A stretch of DNA of 64,000 bases. Origin: Pomphorhynchus laevis. Its lineage: Eukaryota > Acanthocephala > Palaeacanthocephala > Echinorhynchida > Pomphorhynchidae. The notes below the pieces were generated by a model. That model was not told the DNA's origin. It was given only the letters and a program-made list of their open reading frames with translations, and made no database searches. Position numbers and translations under genes: made by a program. The stretch is taken from contig WNNJ02001540.1 in the NCBI GenBank assembly GCA_012934845.2, positions 62,001 through 126,000 of the forward strand, in the 5' to 3' direction. Of this stretch, positions 37,166 through 48,060 are shown one piece after another (the first letter of the stretch is position 1; every line of letters starts with the position of its first letter).

Positions 37166-37370
37166 TATTTCTAATTAACTGTATTTCTTTATTCATATAT
37201 GTTAGTTTCAACAATTGATTATATTCATTGCTAGAGTAAAAATAATGATCAATTGCTAAATAAATTAGTTATTTATTTTTAAGAATTTTCTTATAACTTT
37301 AAGAATCCAATTAAATATCCTTATTGAAAAATTTAAATTCACAACTAGATAAGTAGAAATCTAAAAATAC

Positions 37371-37426
37371 TTCAGAAATCTTTTTCTTGGACGCAGTCTT
37401 TCGAAAAATGCCTTCAGTATCTAATC
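37371..37426 (-). CDS. RhoGAP gene exon with arginine finger
   Basis: A 56-bp exon between TCTGTATTTAG and GAA|GTATTT. It completes the glycine of the previous exon and reads LDTEGIFRKTASKKKISE. G-I-F-R is the RhoGAP arginine-finger motif; the arginine inserts into the Rho GTPase active site and speeds GTP hydrolysis. TAS stands where most family members have S-G. It ends in phase 0. Confidence 0.88.
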
Positions 37427-37481
37427 CTAAATACAGATTAAAAGTATATACATGTCTAATGTTTGATTTTTAATGCTTTAC

Positions 37482-37660
37482 CATGCTCGTAAATATACTG
37501 ACAACATTGTACGATCAAATCGAATAAAGAAGTACTGTCAGAATTTTCTTTAATGTGATAATAGAGTTTAGCGTTCGATTTGCTCATAAATAACGAATCT
37601 ACTTTCAATGAGCATTCATATTCATCCGGTTTGCACTTTTCGAATAAATCGCTTAATTCA
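37482..37660 (-). CDS. RhoGAP gene exon upstream of arginine finger
   Basis: This 179-bp exon joins on both sides in phase. It starts after CCACATTTAG with one base that finishes an aspartate codon. It reads ELSDLFEKCKPDEYECSL, then LFDLIVQCCQYIYEHG, the helix just before the G-L-x-T-E-G-I-F-R loop. It ends CATG|GTAAAG. The introns on either side are 49 and 55 bp. Intact, with no stops or shifts. Confidence 0.87.
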
Positions 37661-37709
37661 CTAAATGTGGATTAAATGTGCTCAAATATGGACTTCATTA
37701 AGGACTTAC

Positions 37710-37815
37710 TCTAGTTGATCGTGTTCAGACGATTCTTTATTGATAGGCATACGAACATTTAACGCAGGCAAAGCATAAAATGGCCCACTAACAATTGAAG
37801 CAGACGTTCTACTAT
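37710..37815 (-). CDS. RhoGAP gene exon, pre-domain linker
   Basis: A 106-bp exon between TTATTCATAAAG and CTAGA|GTAAGT. Two leading bases complete the codon from 39780. The reading SIVSGPFYALPALNVRMPIN has the G-x-F-x-x-P-L pattern that often sits just before a RhoGAP domain. It ends in phase 2, matching 37660. Confidence 0.83.
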
Positions 37816-38009
37816 CTTTATGAATAAACAAAATATACGAGACGAATTTTAATTTTTATCAAAAATATATATTTAATAATTTTTAAACTTTTGAGTTTAG
37901 ACCGAAATCAAATCTTTTCCATTTCGAATTTTCGGCGAAATGCCAAATAAATTTATAATTTTTATATCTTGCTTCTGCATAGTAATTCTTTTATCATAAA
38001 CTAGTGATT

Positions 38010-38345
38010 GAAAACCACTGGTGAACGAGCAACCTTACTGAGGTTGCTTGTTCAGCAACCTCAGTTAGCTGATGAAGAAAGGAACGATAGCACACGTGCT
38101 GTCCTGTAAAGCCATTGCTTACGCGAGCCAAGTCACTGGGTGGAGGAGCGTGAGCTTAGTGAATTCCTTTCAGAGGTTTACTGAGAATTAAGTACTGTCG
38201 AAGTTGTGTAGCTACAGGGTCACACTGATGAGGTCCCCTTTAGCGATAAGTAAACTAAGGTCGAAACGCCTTATTGTAGGCTAGGCGTTTGTGGTAAGCG
38301 CATTCCGGGTTAAGCTTCCCGACCAAGGTTGTAAAAAAGCATGCA
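38010..38345 (+). repeat. GC-richer block carrying the hammerhead
   Basis: This ~335-bp block differs sharply from its AT-rich flanks. It holds an inverted repeat CTGAGGTTGC/GCAACCTCAG at 38038-38047 and 38055-38064, and the ribozyme candidate near its 3' side. There is no ORF. It looks like one copy of a non-coding mobile repeat, such as a retrozyme, a SINE-like hammerhead satellite unit or a PLE terminus. I see no second copy in this window. Confidence 0.45.
38219..38295 (+). ncRNA. Hammerhead ribozyme candidate, well formed
   Basis: All three stems can form around the conserved boxes. Stem I is GTCACA (38219-38224) with TGTGGT (38290-38295), six pairs with two G-U. CTGATGA is at 38225-38231. 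Stem II starts G-C and G-U, then after a bulge CCTTTAG pairs CTAAGG. GAAA is at 38263-38266. Stem III is ACGCCT (38266-38271) with AGGCGT (38283-38288), six perfect pairs. The cleavage triplet would be GTT ending at 38289. Arrangement is type I. Known animal hammerheads in schistosome satellites and PLEs share this CTGATGAG...CGAAAC core. Confidence 0.72.
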
Positions 38346-39039
38346 GGTTTATACTTTCATGATCGTGTTGATTAAAAAAGTTGTATTGAAAGTCTTTCTT
38401 ATTAATATACCACTATATTTTTTCATATATTTATGAAAAAATAGTTATTTCTGATGAAGTAAAATATAGAATGTACATAAATGTATATAAAATATACAAA
38501 ATATATTTTTTATATTGTCGATCCTGTTTCGAAATAAAAATGTAATTTTTGTAGACATGCCTTTGTAAATTATCGAAGATCATTATTTTCAAAAGAGTTT
38601 ATTTAAGTTATGCATTTGTAGAAATTCTATTAACTCTAGGCTAACTTATCTTGGACGGAAACCACAATATTTATTGATCCTGAGTAAAAAATTGTAATTT
38701 GAATCACATCAGTGTGATAAGTTTATAATGCTTGAAATATATTAGATCTTCCTTCAAAACATTTATTACATCGGGATTAATTGAGTCGAAATATTAATAA
38801 TTGGTGACTGTGAAAGTTATCGATTGAAACTTGTAGGTTATGCAAGCGATTCATATTGATAAGTAACAAAAGTAATAATATTTGAGAGAAAAGCCCCGGG
38901 AAGTGATATTGTGCCAATGGAGGGAATGTGTGATATTCTATCTTAATGTTCAATATAAATAATAAAGGTTGTATCGAGAAAATGACAAACTAATTGAAAT
39001 TAAATGATTAGCGATGATATAAGATAAAGTCATATAGCG

Positions 39040-39715
39040 AATCAAATCAGCTAACTGAGTAACGTATTTAATATAATTATAAAATTGAAAGAAAAAAAAA
39101 TTAAAAAATATAATGATAAATATAAACAATTTATATATTAATATAAATAACATAATAATGCTAAAACTAAGTAACACTTAATAAAGTTTGAGAAATTTAA
39201 TACGATGTAGTGCGATTTAAAAGTTTTAGATTTAGTAGCAATAGTTTGTCACATTTTAGAAGATAAATTATTTATTTAGAAGGCTATATTTCGATGACTA
39301 CCGTTACTACCATAATGCATCTAGACTTGTATGTCTAAAGCCCTGATGGCATATATGTATATAATTATAAGATTTTATACAATTTAGTATTATAGCAAAA
39401 CTGTATAAGACATTGTATTATGGCACTGAGATTACGCCCATCATGTTGCCCGTTATTGAACTCTAGAGAATTTAATTGAAAAAATTTAAAAATTTATAAT
39501 TAAATAATTATAAATAATAAATAATTGTTATATAGGATTTTATATAATTTATATCAAATTAAAATAATAAATTATAATTTAAACAAAATTCAAAATTAGC
39601 TATAATTTTGTTAAATTTAAAGTTGAAATTTAAAATAAAAGTCATTTTTTATGAATTGACTAATAAATAACAGGCGATGGATGAGAATAAGGATTAGTGG
39701 TCATCAAAAACCATT
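39040..39715 (-). mobile_element. PLE 3' end, minus orientation
   Basis: It starts with the terminal block AATCAGCTAACTGAGTAACGTATTTAATAT and ends at 39660-39715 with AATAAGGATTAGTGGTCATCA, the outer edge of the structured module. The module core is absent. A second terminal-like AT-rich stretch follows 39360. Debris in the RhoGAP intron. Confidence 0.5.
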
Positions 39716-39779
39716 ATATTTAAAAAAGCATTTAGTTATTTATGTAAAAATAATGATGTCATCAATTGATAATATTTAC

Positions 39780-39936
39780 CATCGAGATAATATTTTTTAA
39801 AATTGGAACCGTAATTGTTTAGTTGGTTTAAAGCAATTGACGATACGATTTTTTGCTCGCATTGCGAAAGTGATTGTATGGACACTTTATTAATCTTTAA
39901 GTAACTTCCATTTTTTGTCATCCATACACCGTTTCC
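39780..39936 (-). CDS. RhoGAP gene exon, N-terminal flank of domain
   Basis: A 157-bp exon from the acceptor ATTTACATTTAG to the donor GATG|GTAAAT. It reads GNGVWMTKNGSYLKINKVS, then IQSLSQCEQKIVSSIALNQL. The second part fits the helix LSxxExxxVxxxALxxL seen upstream of many RhoGAP domains. It ends in phase 1 and joins 37815. It starts in phase 0, so a phase-0 donor exon is needed upstream; the minus-strand exon at 50619 would fit but is not proven to belong. Confidence 0.75.
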
Positions 39937-40144
39937 CTAAATGTAAATTAATAAAATAACGAGTCAATTTAATTTCAAGTTTACAATTAAAGTAAAAGTT
40001 ATTATTTCTAAATATGAAAAATAAATAAATTTGATAAATAAATAAAATATGAAATAAAAATTTCAAAAAACATTACATTTCTGCATTTAATAACATTCAT
40101 TGCATTAAATAATTAAAATAACATTAAATTGACATTTAATGAAA

Positions 40145-40560
40145 TAAGATCAGCTGACTAAGTAAACGTATTTTATATTATTTATAAATAATCAAATTTA
40201 AATAATTAAATTATAAATAATTGTTATAAATGAAAAAAAGAAATTGAAAATAAAATTCAAGTTTTATGAATTTAATAATAAATAACATACGATGCATCAG
40301 AATAAGGATTAGAGGTTATCAGAAGGAAATGCTATATAATTAGGTTTCAGACCCTATTCCTCGACCCAACATAGCAGCGGGGCCAAACACGTGCTAATGA
40401 CGTATTTCCTCTGATTAAATTTAATACAAGAATATTTGTATTATTAATTTATAAAACTATTTTAAATATTTTTAATCATTTTCTGTTTGATTGAATTATT
40501 ATAGTAACACAGTTTTAAAGGTACCTATTAAATTATTTATTAGATTCTGATCTGGTTGAA
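40145..40560 (-). mobile_element. PLE 3' end with diverged structured module
   Basis: The terminal block begins at 40148 (GATCAGCTGACTAAGTAAACG). The module (about 40300-40415) is a clearly older copy: AGAGGTTATCAGAAGG and CGGGGCC are kept, with many changes between. RT C-terminal coding debris follows to 40540. Despite divergence the two pseudoknot helices are largely kept, one through a G-U pair. Confidence 0.6.
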
Positions 40561-43500
40561 TAATTGATACATGTGTGCGAAGTGTCCAGCATACAGTCTG
40601 TTCAGCCTACAGTGTGTCCAGCCTACAGTGCGTCCAGATACAGTCTCCAGCCTAGTTTGTGACCTAGTTAAAGGTGACGAGTTAAGATTGTTCCGAAGTT
40701 TTTGACAAAACTTGGCATCCCTTACGTGAAAACACTAGCCATTATTATACTTCATGGAATACGGACTGACGTACCAAGATGTCTCTTAATTACACTGAGT
40801 GATGAGAACGCTGCTCATGCAATAAAGAATGCTTATAGGCTTGACTTTCTTATTTGTCTACATAACTCTTGATAAGTCTAAGGTGGAACGTGAGGCACAT
40901 TCAATCTCACTTGAGAAGCTTCGAGAAATGCGACGAAAGTTGTGGGCCAAAGTATCAGTCCTTGACACGAAACAGCCTCGAGGCAATTAGTAGGTCTCAA
41001 GTCTAGCTTCAAAACGAGCGCACCGTTATTTCACTGGTTCCTGCTCATAATGCTGCAGTATCTACCTTATAGCAACGAGCAACTAAACGCGTTCATAATG
41101 TGTCACTTCATAACACCGATACATCCCACACATCCTTAACTGCGGGGCCAACCTTATCACCTATTAATGCTGGAACTGCTATCTTAACCAGATCATCTAT
41201 CATTCGCCTAGGCCTTCTCAATTGTCAATCATTACACTCAAAGATCGACTCGATTCTCCACGCAATTCACGAATTCAATCTTGATATCCTCTGCCTCAGT
41301 GAAACCTGACATCGAAATGATGATGATATTTATTCATGACATTAATACGTAGATGTCATTCGTCGTCTACGTATTAATGGTTACTCTGTCACTTCGTAAC
41401 TCCAGCCACGACCATTTAGTTCGTCATGGCGGCCTAATCATTTTGACCTAATCGGCTATCACTTTTAACCCTATTAGCTCCTCTCGTCTTTCAGACACAA
41501 CCTTCAAACTATTCCGTTTTGCCATCTCACTTTCATCGCTCTCTTTCCACTTATCTTTGATTTACCGTCTAGAATCCGCTCCACCACCTTCCATTTTATT
41601 TATAGAGCTCTATAACCTTTTATCATATATCTCCTCCCTAACTATTCCCACTTTTGTAATCAGTTATTTTAATGTCCGTCTAGGAAGGTAGCAACATTAA
41701 ACATCCCCGTAAATTGGCATCAATCTTTCACACCTACGAGTATTCAATCATTCCTTCTGAACCTATTCATAAATTGAGTGGCTTTCTAGACTATGTTTGC
41801 ATATCCAAATCCTCCCAGCATCCTTACTCTTGTCTCGTCAGCGAAACAGAAATCTCTGAACACTACATAAGTCTCAATTAGAATTAATCTACACCAGGAC
41901 GACAAATCTCATAGGGGAGTCACTTTTTGCCCGTGGTTTTCTTTGCAGCTTGCAGATTTCACTTCTGAACTAGCTTTTTCTGCACTATCCACTTGCCTGT
42001 CCTCGCTTCCACCTGATGTCCTTGCCTACCTTTACTACTCTTAAGTTTCTTCTATCGTCGATTGTATTCTCCCACTCCATAGAATGTCGCTCATTCAACC
42101 GTGATCTCCGTCGCCTACATAGGACGTGTAAGCATATTATTTATCACAACACTATCATTCTATTTCCATCCACGGTCAATTGCTTAACAAACGCCGTCAT
42201 TATCGTTCATTTCTTCATACTAAAGCTACACTTATTTGAAGTAATCAACTATCATCTACTACTGATCGGTCGCGCTGGAAAGTATTAAATCGACTCCTTC
42301 CGCATGCCTCTACTTTGTCCGTTTGCTCAATCGATCCTTTAATCGTCACTAGTTATCTCGGATTTAAACTTGACAATGTATGTCTTACTTTTCCAAATCG
42401 TGGTTACTCTTCAGTCATTGTCACATCATGCCTTCCTGGACGTTTCCACCTAACGCCTTGTCTTCTATGAAATTATCGTACTGATATCTCGACTCCCCGA
42501 TTTTTCATCTCCTCATTATCCTTTACCAAAAGCTGCCCTTAAATTTATTACAATCGCACTAATATCTTTTTTCTGTAAACTATTTAATTCGTATATTCGA
42601 CTAAAGATCTTCCCCGCTGCATGGAAAGCTGCCACTATCTATGCGCTGCTAAAATTCCAATCCATTGACCCTAATCTTCAATCGTCTTACCGTCCTATCT
42701 CACTACTTCCCACTTTTCGAAACTCTTTGAAAGATTCATTTTTCGCCAAGTCACGTCCTACCTAAATTCGTAAACCTTCTTACTTAATATCAAGCTGCAT
42801 ACCGTAAAAACAGCCTCACTGAAACTGCTTATTACAAGGCAATCGGTGATCTTCTCTTGACTCGCAATCAACGTGTTAACTTCCCTGGCCATTTCGCTTG
42901 TTTTAAAATATTTCGCTGATTTTTGACATTGTAGATTGCTCTATTCTCCTTCACCTCTTTCGACATCGTTATGGCTTCTCAATCATTACTCTTAAATAGT
43001 TCTCGTTATATCTTACTGGCCGCCCTGTCAGTGTATAATCCGATAATGCAGTGAGTGCATCGTTCGCTATACCCCGTCTTGTCCCGCAAGGTTTAGTACT
43101 CGGTCCTATATTGTTCACCATTCTTCTTGGAGATAACAGTCCACTTTGCTTAGCATTCAAATGTTATGTCATGCAATATGCAGATGACATCTTTATTGTT
43201 TCGTCCAAACCCAAGTCATCTTGCCTCGGCTTCATTCTGTCTAGAATTCCTATCTCACAATATTTCATCCATTAGAATGGTGGTAAATCCCATGAAATCT
43301 GGTGTTCTTCGGATGCAGATTCAATCTTATGATTGAATCTATGCAGATTCAATGTACCCTTCCCGTATGCAGATTCAATCTTATCCTGCTCTCTGTTTCA
43401 ATGACCATCGCCTCCCCTGCGTGGATTCGCTAACATTTCTCGGAGTAATTATAGACTCCCCTCTCGTTCTCATCATGTGCACTAAATAGCTTCGTTCATG

Positions 43501-44150
43501 TTATCCTATTCTCGGTGACATACGTCGCATTCGAAAGACCACCAATTTTTCCATTTTCAGTAAAAATGCCCTTCCTCCTGCATTATCGTCTTGACTATCG
43601 CTTCTCACTTTTCTAAAACTCCCCATCTTGTGTTACTGCTCATCTGTATAGCTTTCTCCGTACTGCAACATGCATACTTCTTCTTCGACGGCGTTTTGAT
43701 CCAATCTCCTATTTACTTATCAACCTTCATTGGCTCGATGTACAGAATCGGATTTTATAATACTCCGTCGTTCTCGCTTTTGTTTATTTTATGATCCTTT
43801 TCCGTATTTTCACAAAGAATTGTACGGTGGTGAATATTTGTCCACAAGAGCACTTCGCTCAAACAATCAGTTCCTGCTACACGTTCCTAGTCATCGGCCG
43901 AACTATGGCCTGCGTTTCTGTCTCATTTCTATGCTTCTCATTTGGAATTCTCTTCTTCCTAAACTTCGTTGTCCGCCTAACCTCACTACCTTTAAATCCA
44001 TGCTTCACACCTTTCTACTGAATAACCAGGACCCGCAGTTAAGCTAGCAATGAGATTAAAAATTTTCATCGTTTCTTAGTATAGACTTCAGTCACATTAT
44101 TTTTTGTTTATTTCATTGTAAACGGCCTGTCGGCATGAGCCACTTAAAAA
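40560..44150 (+). mobile_element. Near full-length decayed LINE (Jockey/CR1 group)
   Basis: 40585-40650 has a short CCTACAGTGTGTCCAG-type tandem repeat. An ORF1-like reading follows near 40690-40960 (IPYVKTLAIIILHGIRTD). The APE endonuclease starts at about 41195 (LGLLNCQSLHSKIDSI, FNLDILCLSET). RT remains include GLVLGPILFTILL and YVMQYADDIFIV at 43.1-43.2 kb. The C-terminus (43730-44047) reads RFCLISMLLIWNSLLPKL. The 3' UTR has a GGCCTGTCGGCATGAGCC hairpin and ends AAAAAATAATTAAAT. Very many frame breaks, so an old copy. The + strand is strikingly pyrimidine-rich. Confidence 0.72.
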
Positions 44151-44154
44151 ATAA

Positions 44155-44825
44155 TTAAATCTATCTATTTAGATGATTTTGAGGAAAGTCAATATCATCA
44201 CATATTAAAGCAATTCTTAAAATTTCATTATTTAATGTATTATAATTAATATTATTTGGTACACATGAATGCTCATGCAAAAATATATTTCTTGTAAATT
44301 TAAATATGTCATCTTTACGATATAAATTAATAGTAGTTTCAATACATGTTAAATTAATAGTAGTTTCAATACATGTTAATTTTATGTTCATATCCTGATA
44401 TTATGATAGATACCTTCTTTATCATTATTATTGGTTTTATTAAGAATGAGGCTACCTGGATAAATTTGTTTGCTTATTGAATAAAATTGCTAAAATTAAA
44501 TACACATATATCATCAATATATCGAAACAAATATTTCATATCTTTATATAATTTAGATTTATTTTTTAAACAGTTATAAACAAATTCATATTCTATAAAA
44601 CTTAAAAATAAGTCAGCTATAATTGCGCTACCATTACCTCTCATTGGAACACCTTTAAATTTTCTAAAAATAGATATCTTTACTTTTAAAAAAATTTGAT
44701 TCATTAAAATACTTAAGGCTTTATTAATTCAATTTTATCCACATATTTATATTTACTTGATGGTTTAATTTTTGTTAAATGTGCGTTATAGTTATAACAT
44801 ATATATGTTAAAATCATTAGCGAAA
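44155..44825 (-). mobile_element. PLE fragment, minus strand
   Basis: It reads leftward from palm sequence (NAHLTKI-type near 44785; MRGNGSAIIADLFLSFIEYE at 44640-44565) through FRYIDDICVF (44520) and LILNKTN to the C-terminal FLHEHSCVPNN block (44270). A small 30-bp duplication repeats CATGTTAAATTAATAGTAGTTTCAATA near 44320-44370. At about 44825 it meets a plus-strand PLE end, giving an inverted junction. Confidence 0.7.
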
Positions 44826-45475
44826 AGTTTTATGGATGAATAATAAATAATATACTTTGTATTAGAATAAGATACTAGATAGTTTTATCAAAGGAAATAC
44901 ATCATTAGCATGTATTTGGCCCCGCTGCTATGTTGAGTAGAGGAGTTAGGGGCCGAAACCTGATAGCATAGCAGTTCCCTCCTGATGACCTCTAATTCTT
45001 ATTCTGATACAACGACTGTAATTTATTAGTCAATTCATAAACATGACTTTTATTTTAAATTACAATGTTTTATTTTAACTTGATTTAAATTATAAAAAAT
45101 CTTAAAACAATTATTTATTTTATTATTTAATTATTAAATTTTGATTTAGCATTAATATGTTTTGTTTATTTTATAATTATATAAAATACGTAGACTCAGT
45201 TAGCTGATTTGATGGTATATAATATATTAATTAGTTTACAAAAATTCAGAGTTATTAAGAGTTTAATTATTAACATTAAATTAACATTAACTAAAACTAC
45301 TATTAATTTATATCGTAAAGATGACATATTTAAATTTACAAGAAACATATTTTTGCATGAGCATTCATGCATACCATATAATATAAAATATAATACATTA
45401 AATAAAGAAATTTTAAGATTTGCAACAATATGTAATGATATAAATTTTCTATATATAATGAAATAAAATGATATT
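44826..45475 (+). mobile_element. PLE 3' end followed by next PLE C-terminus
   Basis: 44826-45215 is a complete 3' end: the stop region, the GTATTAGAATAAGATACTAGATAG junction, the structured module (44890-44995), an AT-rich spacer, and the final ACGTAGACTCAGTTAGCTGAT. Another copy's C-terminal coding part starts within 60 bp (45270-45463, TLTKTTINLYRKDDIFKF, FLHEHSCIPYN) and breaks off. This is a head-to-tail arrangement. Confidence 0.7.
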
Positions 45476-45844
45476 AATTTTCTATATATGTAAAATTTAA
45501 TAAAATTTCATTAAAATAAATTAAATTTATTTTAATGAATAAAATATTATTAAACAAATATTATCAAACAAAAATACTAAAATATAAATCAACACAATAA
45601 TATTAAAAAAAATTAAAATCTTAAGAGAAAACTTTTTTGGATGGATAATAAATTTTTTAATCGATCATAGATTAAAAATATATTATAAATAATGTAGTTT
45701 CTTATTTTTAAAAATCATATAAAATTTATAATTAATTTATATAATAAATTAATTTGATAACCACGCTTAAGCCCTACTATTTAAGAACCCTCGAGGATGC
45801 ATTTCCAGTTTGTACGAGCTTGTACGACCTACCGCTATGCTGGT

Positions 45845-46860
45845 AGAGATACCGTAAAGATGACATATTTAAATTTACAAGAAACATATTTTTGCATGAG
45901 CATTCATGCATACCATATAATATAAAATATAATACATTAAATAATGAAATTTTAAGAATTGCAACAATATGTAATGATATTGGCTTTCTTCAAAATCATT
46001 TAAATAATTTAATAGATACATATTTTAAACTAGGTTACTATAAAAATAACATCAAGCAGAAAATAGTAAAATATATAAATCAACACAATAATATAAATAA
46101 TAAATTTAAACTCTTAAGTTGCAAATTTTTATGGATTGATAATAAATAATATACTTGGTATTAGAATAAGATACCATAGAGGCAAATTTAATCAGAGGAA
46201 ATGCATCATTAGCATGTATTAGTGAGCACATTTATCCAGAAAGCCTTATTCTTAACAAAACCAATATTAATGGTAAAGAAGGTGTATATCTAGATATGAA
46301 CATTAAATCAACATTAACTAAAACTACTTTTAATTTATATCGTAAAGATGACGTATTTAAATTTATAAGAAACATATTTTTGCATGAGCATTCATGCATA
46401 CCATATAATATAAAATATAATACATTAAATAATGAAATTTTAAGAATTGCAACAATATGTAATGATATTGGCTTTCTTCAAAATCATTTAAATAATTTAA
46501 TAGATACATATTTTAAACTAGGTTACTATAAAAATAACATCAAGCAGAAAATAGTAAAATATATAAATCAACACAATAATATTAAAAACAAATTTAAAAT
46601 CATTAGCGAAAAATTATTATGGTTAATAAAAACATATTATAATAATAACATTTTTATTGTTCTCCTTTTTTAACCAAGTTTGGAGAAGTATAAAATTATT
46701 ATAAAATATTATTAAAATATTAAATTTACAAAATTATACAAATCAACAAAATATTATTAAAAATTTTTTTAAACTATTAAGCGAAAATCATTTTATGAAT
46801 GAATAATAAATAATATGTTTTGTATTAGACTAAGATACTCGATAATCAAATTTCATCATT
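45845..46860 (+). mobile_element. Two tandem PLE C-terminal copies
   Basis: Copy one (45845-46150) runs from RKDDIFKF to KFLWIDNK and a stop, then a partial 3' module that stops after AATGCATCATTAGCATGTATT (46220). There it is replaced by copy two (46222-46673), which starts at SEHIYPESLILNKTNI and has a 125-codon open frame. A further tail with the GTATTAGACTAAGATACTCGAT junction lies at 46800-46850. The two coding parts are nearly identical over about 280 bp, so the duplication is recent relative to other copies. Confidence 0.7.
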
Positions 46861-47279
46861 TGGCTTACTATGATATGTTGTTCAAATATCATAATAGTTT
46901 TTCATAGCAAGTGCGTGATAATATTTCTTCTACTTCTTTGCATCTATTGACCTATGTACTTTGGTTTTCTCGAAGTAATTTGACCTCTGCCAAAAATACA
47001 ACAACTTTTTATTTGTACGACATTATTTTCTTTTTATTAAGCGGTTCATAAAAATATTTAGAAATATCTGCTGAAATCATATATTATTCATTCTTGTTAT
47101 CTCCTGTTTATTCCGGATTTTATAGGCAGCTCTTATGTACCAACCGAAACTTATTTGTATATCTTCACACAGTTCTTATCTAACTATGCAAACTAAGTGG
47201 TGAATTTGAATTTGAAATCTTACCCTTAACCATTAACAGTGATAAACTATCAGCAAACTTTAAAATTTCGTTCAATAAA

Positions 47280-48060
47280 AATGAAAGCATCAAAACCTGT
47301 TTCTGTCTATATGAATAAAATACTTAAAATAAACAAAACACACTTTATGTTGTAGGTTAATCGAAATTAATACTGGTATTAAACACTATTTCAGTATTAA
47401 TTCCACAAAAGGAATAAATTTTAAAAAGTATATAAAAAAGGGTATAAAAAGCACATTAAATGTGCTTTAATTACTTTAAGTATTTTATTTATATAAACAG
47501 AAAGAGGTCTTGGTGCACATATGAACCTAGGTTTTGATGGATTTTTATGTAATTTTGGATTCCAATATAATATAGGTATAGTTTTATTATCTGATTCAAC
47601 CCTTATACGCTTTTTATTCAATATTGAACAGTGAACACTACTTTTATTAGTTTATCATAATAAAGCTTTTTGCATATGAAGACAAAGTTATTACTAGCTT
47701 TATCAATAGTTGTTATTATATAGTTATCCTTTAATTTAGTAAATTCTAAATTAAATTTAGAATTTAATCGATATGTTTTGAATACATATATTTTGAATAC
47801 ATATCTTTATCAAATATATAATCTTTCCATATTTTTAACTAGATGAATATAAGCTTTTGTTATTAATCAGTTTCCTAAAGTAAAAATTTAATTTATTATA
47901 TAACGACTTTTAAATTTTATTTTTATCATTATTATAACCTTCTGATATCATTTTTCTTAATTCACCATTTTCAATTGATTCTATATTATAAGTACATATA
48001 TCTTCATTTATTTTATCAAAATTAAGACTTTTGCAATTCCAATGATTGTGCTATTGGCAT
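47280..48060 (-). mobile_element. PLE N-terminal part, minus strand
   Basis: This is the only copy showing the region before the palm. From 48060 leftward there are degraded frames, then ASNNFVFICKKLYYDKLIKV (~47640-47700) and the open frame 47621-47421 with ILYWNPKLHKNPSKPRFICA and PLSVYINKILKVIKAH. These match the D-K-A-x-N-x-x-x-x-C-K-x-x-Y and Y-x-x-P-K-x-H-K-x-P-x-x-x-R-F-I boxes of PLE RTs. No GIY-YIG endonuclease is legible in any copy of the window. Confidence 0.7.

Larger units (their letters stand above)
27121..37370 (-). other. 10.25-kb RhoGAP intron filled with mobile elements
   Basis: The intron splits the GAP domain two exons after the arginine finger. Its acceptor is shared with a small palindrome (TCTTTTAG|CTAAAAGA). 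Inside lie the 643-bp inverted repeat with PLE and Rex3/RTE relics (27.75-32.6 kb), an RTE LINE (33.06-35.2 kb), palindromes (35.6 kb) and an RT/nuclease-type element (36.5-37.2 kb). 27121-27740 is AT-rich with nothing recognised. The other introns of this gene's core are about 50 bp. Confidence 0.8.
37816..39779 (-). other. RhoGAP intron with ribozyme and PLE ends
   Basis: This 1.96-kb intron contains a compositionally distinct block at about 38010-38345 with a hammerhead candidate, then AT-rich sequence (38350-39040), then PLE terminal sequence (39040-39715). No exon was found inside it. Confidence 0.65.
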
